Positions 38,163 through 46,508 of a stretch of 64,000 nt of DNA are shown in pieces; within the stretch, counting starts at the first letter, position 1, and every line of letters starts with the position of its first letter. A program made the position numbers and the translations under genes. The DNA comes from Janibacter hoylei PVAS-1 (lineage in GTDB: Bacteria; Actinomycetota; Actinomycetes; Actinomycetales; Dermatophilaceae), in contig NZ_ALWX01000039.1 of NCBI RefSeq assembly GCF_000297495.1, forward strand, positions 1-64,000, in the 5' to 3' direction. The notes beneath the pieces were generated by a model. The model had not been told where the DNA came from. It did not search any database and worked only from the letters and a program-made list of their open reading frames with translations.

Positions 38163-39164
38163 TCAGACGCCGAAGAGCGGCATCGCCACCCACATGACGA
38201 CGGCTGCGCTCAGCCCCGCGCCGGGGAAGGTGAAGATCCAGGCGCCGACGATGTTCTTGGCGACGCCCCAGCGCACGGCCTTGAGCGAGCGCGTGGAGCC
38301 GACGCCCATGATGGCCGCCGTGATGGCGTGCGTCGTCGAGATCGGCGCCCGCAGCATCGTGGCGACGTAGAGGATCGAGGCCGCGGTGACCTCCGCGGCG
38401 AAGCCCTGCGGCGGGTCGAGGTGGATGATCCCCCGACCAAGGGTGCGCATGATGCGCCACCCGCCGGCGTAGGTGCCGAGGGAGATGACGACGGCGGACA
38501 TGACGAGGACCCACATCGGGATGTGGTGGTCGTCGCCGCTCTGGTACCCGGCGACGGTCAGGGCGAGCACGACGACGCCGGCGGTCTTCGCGGCGTCCTG
38601 CATGCCGTGGCCGAAGGCCATGGCCGCGGCGGACGCGGTCTGCGCCATGCGGAATCCGCGCTTGGTCCGCCCCGGGTGGGCGTCGCGGAAGATCCGCAGG
38701 ATGAGCTTCATGACGAGGAAGCCGACGAGGATGCCGACGAAGGGTGAGACGAGCATCGGGATGACGACCTTCTCGAAGATGCCTGCCCACTTCACGGCGG
38801 CGCCGGCGGCGAGCGCCGCACCGCCCAGGCCGCCGATGAGCGCGTGCGACGACGACGACGGGAGGCCGAACCACCACGTGAGCAGGTTCCACAGGATGGC
38901 GCCGAGCAGCGCGGCACCGCACAGGACGAGGCCGAGCTCACCGCCGGGGGCCTCGATGATGCCCTTGCCCACCGTCTCGGCGACCTTGGCGCCGAAGAAG
39001 GCGCCGAAGAGGTTGGCGACGGCCGCCATGGCGAGCGCAGCCCGCGGGGTCAGGGCGCGGGTCGACACCGACGTGGCGATCGCATTGGCCGCGTCGTGGA
39101 AGCCGTTGGTGTAGTTGAAGCCCATCGCCAGCGCGGTGACGAGCGCTACGGGAAACCAGTCCAC
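38163..39164 (-). CDS. pit: Low-affinity inorganic phosphate transporter Pit
   Basis: PHO4-family proton-phosphate symporter with about ten helices and both signature repeats: GFNYTNGFHDAANAIATSV near the N-terminus and GHGMQDAAKTAGV plus ISTTHAITAAIMGVGSTR in the second half. 333 residues, usual for PitA-like proteins. GTG at 39164, 5 nt after the stop of its DUF47 partner. Convergent with pstSCAB, so high- and low-affinity uptake systems meet tail to tail. Confidence 0.94.
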   Translation of the reverse strand: MDWFPVALVTALAMGFNYTNGFHDAANAIATSVSTRALTPRAALAMAAVANLFGAFFGAKVAETVGKGIIEAPGGELGLVLCGAALLGAILWNLLTWWFGLPSSSSHALIGGLGGAALAAGAAVKWAGIFEKVVIPMLVSPFVGILVGFLVMKLILRIFRDAHPGRTKRGFRMAQTASAAAMAFGHGMQDAAKTAGVVVLALTVAGYQSGDDHHIPMWVLVMSAVVISLGTYAGGWRIMRTLGRGIIHLDPPQGFAAEVTAASILYVATMLRAPISTTHAITAAIMGVGSTRSLKAVRWGVAKNIVGAWIFTFPGAGLSAAVVMWVAMPLFGV

Positions 39165-39169
39165 GAAGG

Positions 39170-39796
39170 TCAGGACTCCTTGATGGCGATCGTCTCGACC
39201 CGGTGGGCGACGCGCTCGAAGGCATCGGCCGCCTGCTCGAGGCGCTCGATGATGTCCTTGTGCTTGATGATCTCGACGGGGTCGGTCACCGCGCCGCCGA
39301 AGAGGTCCCGCAGCAGCGTGCGGTGGATGACGTCACCCTCGTTTTCGAGGCGGTTGATCTCCACCCAGTACTCCGGCAGCGCCTTCATCGTCGCCAGGCG
39401 GGGCATCGAGGCGGCCGTGAGCTCGGCCATCCGGACGATGACCTCCATCTGGCCGGTCACCTCCGGCATGAGCCCGTCCATGCGGTAGAGGACCACCATC
39501 TGGCCGACCGACTCCAGGGAGTCGGTGCAGTCGTCGAGGGCCGCGGCCAGCTCGACGATGTCGCCGTGGTCGAAGGGGGTGACGAAGCTCGAGTTGACCT
39601 TGTGGATGACCGCGTGGGTCACCTCGTCGGCGTCGTGCTCGATGTCCTTGAGCCGGGGCAGGAGCGCCTCGCGCTCGGCGGGCTCGGCCGCCAACATCTG
39701 GGTCAGGGTCTCGGCAGCCAGGACGCTCTGACGGGCGCTGTCGGCGAGGAGCTGGAAGAAGGCGTCGTCGCGGGACGACGGTCGCAAGATGCCCAC
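39170..39796 (-). CDS. DUF47 PhoU-like phosphate transport accessory protein
   Basis: PhoU-domain protein of the PF01865 family that is almost always paired with Pit and modulates it. Segments DDAFFQLLADSARQSV, IEHDADEVTHAVIHKVNSSFVTPFDHGDIVELAAALDDCTDSLES and EINRLENEGDVIHRTLLRDLF fit the family's helical bundle and metal-binding acids. The start is uncertain: I choose GTG at 39796 (208 residues), which begins near the conserved part and has GGAG about 10 nt upstream; a GTG/ATG further up would add about 36 residues of low-complexity sequence. Confidence 0.88.
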   Translation of the reverse strand: MGILRPSSRDDAFFQLLADSARQSVLAAETLTQMLAAEPAEREALLPRLKDIEHDADEVTHAVIHKVNSSFVTPFDHGDIVELAAALDDCTDSLESVGQMVVLYRMDGLMPEVTGQMEVIVRMAELTAASMPRLATMKALPEYWVEINRLENEGDVIHRTLLRDLFGGAVTDPVEIIKHKDIIERLEQAADAFERVAHRVETIAIKES

Positions 39797-40043
39797 GGGG
39801 GTCAGACTCCGGTTCAGGGGAGGAAGCAGGGTCGCGCCCACTCTAGGACCGCTGGGCCATCCACGCGTCATCGGGCGTTCACGCGCGAGACACCGGGGAT
39901 GCACCGGGTCGGGAGCGCCTCACGGCGCACGGCCGCTCGTGGCGGCGTATTTTGGGACCCGGGGCTACCGCGACCCGGTGCACCAGACCAGCGTAACCAC
40001 GCGGTGGCCGGATCTGTTCCCCCGGCCGGTCAGGACGACCCGG

Positions 40044-40646
40044 TCAGGACAGTGCCCCCGCCCGCCAGAGCCGGGCACACGCCTCGAGGTCCTCGGCGGT
40101 CCCGATCATCGATGCGGCGGTCGTCACGTCGCCGTCGTCGAGGTGGGCCCGCCCGGTGGCGACGACGCGGCAAAAGGCTGCGGCCCGCTCGAGCGCGACG
40201 GCGAGGTCGCCGTCGAAGACGCCACCGAGGATCCGGTCGGAGAGCGCGCGGACCTCGACGGCACCAGGTGGGTCGACGACGCCGGCGATGGCATGGCTCA
40301 CCTCGGCGACCGCGAGCCCGGCGGCGTACTCACGCGCGGCGACCTCGGGACGGCGCTGGATCCAGGCCCGCAGGACGTAGACGCGCCACAGGGCTCCGGG
40401 CAGGCTGCGCGCCGGGCGGTCGGCCCACAGCTGGGCGAGGGTGTCGATGCCGAGGTCCTCGACGAGCCGCACCAGCCGGGCCGTCGTCTCCGGCGAGGAG
40501 GTGCTCCGGCCGGCGTCGACGACGGTCTGGGCGGCCGCGTGTGCGGCCGCGGCGGTCTCGGCGGGGTCGGGGAGGGTGCCGCCGTGCGCCTCCATGGCAT
40601 CCGGCCCGAAGTGGAGCGGACGTCGCGGCCGACCGGGGTCGCCCAC
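40044..40646 (-). CDS. Hypothetical protein
   Basis: 200-residue soluble, Ala/Leu/Arg-rich, all-helical protein with no recognised motif; it may be a helical-repeat type. The segment DPAETAAAAHAAAQTVVDAG and the ARALS C-terminus are unremarkable. GTG at 40646 is 3 nt after the stop of the enoyl-CoA hydratase-like gene on the same strand, so it is probably its operon partner. Confidence 0.7.
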   Translation of the reverse strand: MGDPGRPRRPLHFGPDAMEAHGGTLPDPAETAAAAHAAAQTVVDAGRSTSSPETTARLVRLVEDLGIDTLAQLWADRPARSLPGALWRVYVLRAWIQRRPEVAAREYAAGLAVAEVSHAIAGVVDPPGAVEVRALSDRILGGVFDGDLAVALERAAAFCRVVATGRAHLDDGDVTTAASMIGTAEDLEACARLWRAGALS

Positions 40647-40649
40647 CGG

Positions 40650-41372
40650 TCAGTCCTTGCTGCGCATGAGCAGCGCCCGCACGAGCGTCACGGCCTCGGA
40701 CTGGGACAGCTCGGTGCGCGAGGTCTCCCAGGAGGCGTGCAGCAGGCGGCGCATCTCGGAGTTGGCCCACAGGTGCTTGCCGCCCAGGTTGTCCGCGGCG
40801 TCCTTGAGGGCGGCCGTGACATCGCCGTCGGGTGCCATCTCGGCGATGCCCCAGTCGTCGGCGGTCACGGCGTCCAGCGTGCGGCCGCCGAGCCCGAAGG
40901 CGAGCGCCCGCTGCTGCCCGATGGCGCGCGGCAGGAGCCAGGCCAGCCCCGGGTCGGGGGCGCCCGTGCCGCCCTTCGGCGCGACGCAGAAGCTGGCGTC
41001 GTCGGCGCAGAAGGCGAGGTCACCGGCGAGGACGAGCCCGAGACCGGACCCCATGGCCCGCCCGTGGACGCCGACGAGGACGAGCTTGGTCGAGGAGTTG
41101 AGCAGCGCGAAGAGCTCCTCGAGCGCGGCGGCCAGCTCGAAGACCGCGGTCGTCGGGTCGTCGGCAGCCTCGGCATCGCGCGTGTCCGAGCCGAGGCAGA
41201 AGTCCTTGCCGTTGGCGGTCAGCGTGATGATGTCGACATAGGGGTCCGAGAGGGCGCGCTCGATCTGCTTGCGCAGTGTCCGCGCCATCTCGAGGTCGAG
41301 CGCGTTGCCGGCCTCGGGACGGTCGAGGACGATCTGGGCCAGCCGGTCTGATGCTTCGTACGTGACTCCCAC
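40650..41372 (-). CDS. Enoyl-CoA hydratase/isomerase family protein
   Basis: Crotonase-fold enzyme of 240 residues, acting on enoyl-CoA or a related acyl-CoA. Motifs: RPEAGNALDLEMARTL, GKDFCLGSDTRDAE (oxyanion-hole region), VGVHGRAMGSGLGLVLAGDLAFCAD and PDPGLAWLLPRAIG. The usual second catalytic Glu pair cannot be confirmed, so the exact reaction is open. I choose GTG at 41372: TAAGGT (minus, 41385-41380) ends 7 nt before it, a leaderless start; an upstream GTG at 41390 lies before that hexamer. Confidence 0.85.
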   Translation of the reverse strand: MGVTYEASDRLAQIVLDRPEAGNALDLEMARTLRKQIERALSDPYVDIITLTANGKDFCLGSDTRDAEAADDPTTAVFELAAALEELFALLNSSTKLVLVGVHGRAMGSGLGLVLAGDLAFCADDASFCVAPKGGTGAPDPGLAWLLPRAIGQQRALAFGLGGRTLDAVTADDWGIAEMAPDGDVTAALKDAADNLGGKHLWANSEMRRLLHASWETSRTELSQSEAVTLVRALLMRSKD

Positions 41373-41396
41373 ACCACGCACCTTAGCCACCGCCGC

Positions 41397-42458
41397 TCAC
41401 TTCTTCGATGTCGTCGGCTGGAGGTCGTGCTCGGGCTCGATGTCGCTCTCGGGCACGAGGTCGTGCTCCTCGAGGGCGACCCGCAGCTGCTCGGCCGAGT
41501 TGATGTTGAGCGGGCTGCTCGTCCAGGCCGGGATCGGCAGGTTGAGGAAGCGCTCCTCCTTGACCGCGGGCAGGTCCTTGGTCGCCGGGTTGCTCTTGAG
41601 CACCTTGACCTTGTCCTCGAAGGTCTGCCCGTCGTAGTCGACGAAGGCGAAGAAGTCCGGGTCGGAGGAGACCAGCTGCTCCCACGACACCTCGGTCCAG
41701 GTGTCCTTGACATCGGCCGTCGCGTTCTTGGCACCGGCCGCCTCGATGATGGCCTGCGGGCCACCGAAGGAGCCGGAGGTGAAGATCTGCTTGGTGCCGG
41801 AGTCGAAGAGGAAGACCGTCGGGGCCTCGTTGGGCTGCGGCGCGGCCTGCAGGGCCTTGAGCCGCGCCTCGATGTCGGCGTTGACCTCCTTCGCCTCCTC
41901 CTCGCGACCGGTGATCTTGCCGAGGTTGTCGATGTCGGCCGACAGCGCCTCCCACGGGGGCATCGTGCCCCGCTTGCCGTCGGCCTGACGGCAGCTCTCG
42001 GACAGGACGTATCCGGCGATGTCTCGGTCCGCCAAGAGGTCGGGGGTGAGCTTCTTCTCCTCTGAGTAGCCGTAGTTCCAGCCGGCGAGCATGACGTCAG
42101 GCTTCTGCGCGATGACGTTTTCCATCGTCGGGTAGTCCGTGGTCGCCACGGGCAGGGCATCGACGACGTCCGTGCCGTAGGCCGTTGAGAGCGCCTCCTT
42201 GGTGTCGCTCAGACCGCTGACGCCGGCCACCTGGTCCTGCGCATCGAGCGAGAGCACCATGGACAGCAGGTTGCCGTCGCCGCCGACGTACATCCGCTCC
42301 GCGGGCGAAGGGAAGGTCACGTCGGTGCCGCAGTTGGAAATCGTCACCTCCCCCCCGGCGGAGGTGGTGTCGGTGCCTGCGTCGTCGCCGCAGGCGGCCA
42401 GCAGTCCGACGGTGAGGGCGAGTGCTCCGCTGACGCGGGCTGCGCGAAGGGGGGTCAT
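41397..42458 (-). CDS. btuF: Corrinoid/iron-complex ABC transporter substrate-binding lipoprotein
   Basis: Exported receptor of the BtuF/FhuD class. Lipobox LLAAC (Cys 20), then the periplasmic-binding-protein fold with SAERMYVGGDG, VAGVSGLSDTK, PDVMLAGWNYGYSEEK and WTEVSWEQLVSSDPDFFAF. 353 residues. ATG at 42458 overlaps the ATPase stop by 4 bp. Databases may call such proteins Fe3+-siderophore or coenzyme F420-0 binding; the cobalamin riboswitch at the operon head makes cobalamin or cobinamide the most likely ligand, so the symbol is an inference. Confidence 0.82.
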   Translation of the reverse strand: MTPLRAARVSGALALTVGLLAACGDDAGTDTTSAGGEVTISNCGTDVTFPSPAERMYVGGDGNLLSMVLSLDAQDQVAGVSGLSDTKEALSTAYGTDVVDALPVATTDYPTMENVIAQKPDVMLAGWNYGYSEEKKLTPDLLADRDIAGYVLSESCRQADGKRGTMPPWEALSADIDNLGKITGREEEAKEVNADIEARLKALQAAPQPNEAPTVFLFDSGTKQIFTSGSFGGPQAIIEAAGAKNATADVKDTWTEVSWEQLVSSDPDFFAFVDYDGQTFEDKVKVLKSNPATKDLPAVKEERFLNLPIPAWTSSPLNINSAEQLRVALEEHDLVPESDIEPEHDLQPTTSKK

Positions 42459-43258
42459 GAGGCTGCCTTCCGGTGGCTGGCGGCCGGCGGGGCGCCGGCT
42501 CCGAGGACGAGGTGCACCCGGCCGGTCGCCGGGTCCACGAGGTGCTGGGCGTCGACGTCGAAGACGTGACGCACGGTCTGGGGGGTGAGGACGGCGGCGG
42601 GAGGACCGACGCTGTGGAGCCCGCCGTCGTGGAGCACGGCGACCTCGTCGAAGTGGGCGGCGGCCAGCTGCAGGTCGTGCACGGCCGCGACCACGGTCCG
42701 GCCCAGCGCCCGGACGGTCTCCAGGAGCTGGATCTGGTGGTGCACGTCGAGGTGGTTGGTCGGCTCGTCGAGGACGAGCAGGTCGGTGCCCTGGGCGATG
42801 CCGCGGGCGAGCATCGCGCGACGGCGTTCGCCACCGGAGAGGTGCTGGCAGGGGTGGTCGACCTTGTCCGCCAGGCCGACGGCGTCGAGTGCGTCGAGGA
42901 CGAGGCGGCGCTCCCCCTTCGCGTCGACGGCCCACGGGGGGCGGTGCGGGATGCGGCCCATGGCGACCATCTCGCCGACGAGGAGGTCCTCCGGCGGGGC
43001 GTCCTCCTGGCCGACGTGGGCCACCCGGGTGGCGCGCTGCCGCGCCGGCAGCGTCGTCAGGTCGGCGCCGTCGACGTGGACGCTTCCGGCTACGGGCCGG
43101 CGCAGGCCGACGAGCGCGCGGATGAGCGTGGACTTGCCGCTGCCGTTGCGCCCGACGACGGCGAGCATGGAGCCGCGGGGCACGGTCAGGTCGACGCCGG
43201 AGACGATGGTGCGGCCGTCGATCGCCGCGGCGAGGCCGCGGCAGGTGAGGTGGCTCAT
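42455..43258 (-). CDS. btuD: Corrinoid/iron-complex ABC transporter ATP-binding protein
   Basis: ATPase of the BtuCDF-type importer. Walker A GRNGSGKST, signature LSGGERRRAMLARGIA, Walker B LLVLDEPTNHLDV, switch His AAVHDLQLAA. 267 residues. ATG at 43258 overlaps the permease stop by 4 bp, and its own stop overlaps the btuF ATG by 4 bp. Confidence 0.88.
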   Translation of the reverse strand: MSHLTCRGLAAAIDGRTIVSGVDLTVPRGSMLAVVGRNGSGKSTLIRALVGLRRPVAGSVHVDGADLTTLPARQRATRVAHVGQEDAPPEDLLVGEMVAMGRIPHRPPWAVDAKGERRLVLDALDAVGLADKVDHPCQHLSGGERRRAMLARGIAQGTDLLVLDEPTNHLDVHHQIQLLETVRALGRTVVAAVHDLQLAAAHFDEVAVLHDGGLHSVGPPAAVLTPQTVRHVFDVDAQHLVDPATGRVHLVLGAGAPPAASHRKAAS

Positions 43259-44314
43259 TCGCCACCTCCCGAGTAGGTGTAGTGCCGTCTGCCGAGCAGC
43301 AGCAGGAAGATCGGGGCGCCGACGAGGCCGGTGACGACGCTCAGCGGGATCTCCTGCGGCCGCACGACGACCCGGGCCGCGACGTCGACCCAGAGCATGA
43401 AGAGGGCCCCGCCCACGGCGGCGATCGGCAGGACGTGACGGTGCAGGGCGCCGACGACGATGCGGGCCAGGTGGGGGACGACCAGCCCGACGAAGCCGAT
43501 GCCGCCGGAGACGGCGACGAGCACGCCGACGAGGACCGAGGTGAGGACGAAGAGCCCGATCCGCAGGCCGCGGACGGGCACGCCGAGCCCGGCAGCGACG
43601 TCGGCCCCAGCGGCGAGCGCGTCGAGCCACGAGTGCAGCGCCAGCAGGATCGCGATGGCCAGCACCACGACGATCACCGACGGGAGGATCTGCTGCCACA
43701 CCGACCCCGAGAGGCTGCCGAGCAGCCAGAAGAGCACCGACTGGGTGGCTCGCGGGTCGGCGCTGAAGAAGACGAGGAAGCTCGAGACGGAGCTGAAGGC
43801 GGCGGACATGACCACGCCGGTGAGGATGAGCCGGAGGGGGGTGATGCCGCCCTGCCACATCGAGATCCCGAAGACGAGGGCGGTCGCGAGGAGCGCGCCG
43901 CCGAGCGCCCCGAAGGACAGCGCCCAGATGCCCAGGCCGCTGAAGGCGCCGATGACGATGACGAAGGTGGCGCCCACGCCCGCGCCGGCCGAGACACCGA
44001 GGAGGTAGGGGTCGGCGAGCGGGTTGCGCACGAGCGTCTGCATGCACGCCCCGGCCATCGCCAGCCCCGCGCCGACGACGACGGCCATGATGACGCGGGG
44101 GGGCGCGCAGCTCCCAGACGATCGTGTCGTAGGTGGGGTCGGCCCCCTTCGACCCGGACAGGCGGGCCCGCAGCACGTCGACGACACCGGAGACCGAGAG
44201 CGGTTCGGAGCCGAAGGCGAGCGAGGCGACGGCGCTGACGGCGGTCGCCAGCAGCAGGGCGACGAAGAGGGGCGTGACGGGCAGTCGACGCCCGCCGGGA
44301 CGGTCGTGGGACAC
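43255..44314 (-). pseudogene. btuC: Corrinoid/iron-complex ABC transporter permease, frameshift in G7 run
   Basis: FecCD/BtuC-family permease with about ten helices; LLGVSAGAGVGATF and VVPHLARIVVG are family signatures. The frame breaks at the run of seven G on the plus strand (44097-44103): upstream WELRAP is followed by garbage unless one base is removed, which gives WELRAPRVIMAVVVGAGLAMAG. 352 residues when joined. GTG at 44314 follows GGAG on the minus strand; the first helix reads PLFVALLLATAV. The rest of the operon is intact, so a sequence error is likely. Confidence 0.88.
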
Positions 44315-44361
44315 GCGGCTCCAGGTGCCTCGGGGGCCCAATCGCGAGACCCGTGCGGATG

Positions 44362-44520
44362 CAGCGAGCCAGCAGGTTTTCGGACTCGGGGTCGACCCGG
44401 CGGGGTTCCTTCCCAGGCCTCACCGCCCAGTGGCTTGCACCCCGCCAGTCACCCTCACCGCTGCGCGACAGCTCCGGAGTCTCACCGGATTCCCTTGCAC
44501 TGGTGTGCGTCTGGCTCGGG
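44362..44520 (-). promoter_or_regulatory. Cobalamin riboswitch
   Basis: On the minus strand the leader contains GGGAATCCGGTGAGACTCC, then a GCGCAGCGGTGA stem, the B12-box-type AAGCCACTGG and CTGGGAAGG, and ends AGTCCGAAAACCTGC, the conserved core of cobalamin riboswitches. TAGGCT (minus, 44528-44523) just upstream is a likely -10. It precedes the permease start by 48 nt. It predicts that the ABC importer is shut off by adenosyl- or other cobalamin. Confidence 0.87.
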
Positions 44521-44615
44521 GCCAGCCTAGGCCACTGGGCAGGCGCGCTTCCTGCGGGCCTGCCCCCTTTCGCCTCCTAGACTCAGTGCACCGGACCGAC
44601 GAAGGGGGACGACCG

Positions 44616-46298
44616 ATGCGGGCACGTCGTGGTGTGGGGGTGCTGACGGCACTCGCCCTGACGGTGAGCGGGTGCACTCTCGTCGGCGGTGAGGACCCGC
44701 CGGAGACCAGCGGGTCGACGTCGGCCCCGGTGAGCACGCCGCGGGAGACGACGGTCGAGACCTTCGACCCGCCGCTGGGGGGCCGCGACTGGGTGGTCGT
44801 CGTCGAGGACCCGGCCGACACCCAGGACGTCGCTGATGCCCTGAAGGCCGACGGTCTCGACCTCACCTCGATCAACACGGGCATCGGCATGGTGACCCTG
44901 CGCAGCACCGCTCGCGACGTCGCGGAGCGGGCGAAGGGAGTCGACGGCGTGAGCGCCGCCGTCACCGACCGCAGCACCAACTGGCACCCGCCCCACGTGC
45001 CCCTGCCGAGCGACGGCGACCTGACACCGGCCACCGACATCCCCGCACCCCCGGACGCCCCCGAGGGCGGCGACCCCTTCGACGGGTGGCTGTGGGGCCT
45101 GGAGGAGATCGACGCCGCCGGCGCCCACGAGGTGACGACCGGCCGACGCGAGGTGCGGGTCGGGGTCATCGACACTGGCGTCGACAGCAGCCACCCCGAC
45201 CTGGCCCCCGTGCTCGACACCGGCCTCTCACGATCCTTCGTCTCGGACCTGCCGGAGATCGACGGCTCGTGCGAGGTCGACAGCTGCGTCGACCCGGTCG
45301 GCGTCGACGACGGCGGTCACGGCACGCACGTCGCCGGCACGATCGCCGCCGCGGCCAACGACCTCGGCGTCACCGGCGTGGCGCCGGGCATCACCCTCGT
45401 CGACCTGCGGGCCGGGCAGGACTCCGGCACCTTCTTCCTCGGGCCGACGGTCAATGCGCTCACCTACGCCGCCGACCAGCAGCTCGACGTCGTCAACATG
45501 AGCTACTACGTCGACCCCTGGCTCGTCGCCTGCCCCGGCGGGGCGAAGGGGGACAGCCCCGAACAGGCCGACTTCCAGGACGTCGCCCTCGAGCTGATGC
45601 ACCGCGCCTACGACCTCACCCACGAGGCCGGCGTGACGATCGTGACCTCCGCGGGCAACGAGGGCGCCGACGTCGGCTCGCGCGGCCCCGACGAGACGAG
45701 CCCCAACTACGGCGACGACGCCCACGCGCGCACCGTCGACCCGCAGGAGTGCGAGCGCATGCCGCTCGACGGCGAGCACGTCATCGGTGTTGCGTCGATC
45801 GACGAGGGCGCGGTCCGGTCGACCTTTTCCAACTGGACCTCCGACCCCGACGACGGGCGCATCGACGTCGCGGCCCCCGGCGGTCAGGAGCCCGACGGTC
45901 GCGGCGGCATCCTCTCCGCCCTCCCCCGCGACCTCGCCCGGACCGAGGGGTCCGTCGACGACGAGGGCCGGGTCACCGAGAGCGGCAACGAGCAGGTCGT
46001 GCGCAGCTGCCCCGACGGCATCGGCGAGACCGACCCCGACCCCGACCGGCGCTGCGGCCTCTACACCTGGCTCCAGGGCACGTCGATGGCCTCGCCGCAC
46101 GTCACGGGCACGGCGGCGCTGATCATCAGCGCGCACGGCGAGCGCATGTCGCCCGACGACGTCGCCGCCCGACTGCTCGAGACGGCCGTCGACCAGCCGT
46201 GTCCCGCGGACGAGGGCAGCGTGACGTGCGCGGGCACGACCCAGCGCAACGGGATCTTCGGCGAGGGCGTCGTCGACGCGGGCGCAGCGGTGCGCTGA
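44616..46298 (+). CDS. Subtilisin-like S8 serine protease, lipoprotein
   Basis: Surface-anchored subtilase. Lipobox VSGC (Cys 20); an inhibitor I9-like propeptide region (about 55-115) with VVVEDPADTQDVADAL; catalytic Asp in VGVIDTGVDSSHPD, His in GHGTHVAGTI, Asn-type oxyanion region in TSAGNEG and Ser in GTSMASPHVTGTAAL. 560 residues. ATG at 44616 with GAAGGGGG upstream; TAGACT (44577-44582) a plausible -10. Several Cys pairs in inserts (DGSCEVDSCVD, CPGG) suggest disulfides in the extracellular catalytic domain. Confidence 0.92.
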   Translation: MRARRGVGVLTALALTVSGCTLVGGEDPPETSGSTSAPVSTPRETTVETFDPPLGGRDWVVVVEDPADTQDVADALKADGLDLTSINTGIGMVTLRSTARDVAERAKGVDGVSAAVTDRSTNWHPPHVPLPSDGDLTPATDIPAPPDAPEGGDPFDGWLWGLEEIDAAGAHEVTTGRREVRVGVIDTGVDSSHPDLAPVLDTGLSRSFVSDLPEIDGSCEVDSCVDPVGVDDGGHGTHVAGTIAAAANDLGVTGVAPGITLVDLRAGQDSGTFFLGPTVNALTYAADQQLDVVNMSYYVDPWLVACPGGAKGDSPEQADFQDVALELMHRAYDLTHEAGVTIVTSAGNEGADVGSRGPDETSPNYGDDAHARTVDPQECERMPLDGEHVIGVASIDEGAVRSTFSNWTSDPDDGRIDVAAPGGQEPDGRGGILSALPRDLARTEGSVDDEGRVTESGNEQVVRSCPDGIGETDPDPDRRCGLYTWLQGTSMASPHVTGTAALIISAHGERMSPDDVAARLLETAVDQPCPADEGSVTCAGTTQRNGIFGEGVVDAGAAVR

Positions 46299-46328
46299 CC
46301 GGCTCCGACGTCACCTGACACCACACAG

Positions 46329-46401
46329 TGGGCCCCGTGGGATTCGAACCCACAACCTACGGATTAAAAGTCCGCAGCTCTGACCGTTGAGCTAGAGGCC
46401 C
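46329..46401 (-). tRNA. tRNA-Lys (anticodon TTT)
   Basis: Minus-strand cloverleaf of 73 nt: acceptor GGGCCTC/GGGGCCC with a TG pair, T-loop GGTTCGAATCC, anticodon loop CTTTTAA in stem GCGGA/TCCGT, discriminator A. CCA is not encoded. Confidence 0.95.
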
Positions 46402-46508
46402 GGCCGCCACAGCGTAGTGCGCAGCAGGGCTTTGCCCACCAACGTGATCTGGGGCACAGTGTGCAAGATGCGCCGCGGAGACCCCGCGGGCCGTCTCGAG
46501 AGGACACG

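Noticed and set aside
39877-39887. GTTCACGCGCG upstream of the DUF47-pit genes as a PHO box
   Set aside because: Only one clear repeat unit and no second copy at 11 or 22 bp; too weak to list as a site.
41397-43265. Single 622-codon frame joining the ATPase region and the binding protein
   Set aside because: Only its last 353 codons (from ATG 42458) encode the lipoprotein; the earlier part is an alternate frame of the ATPase gene.
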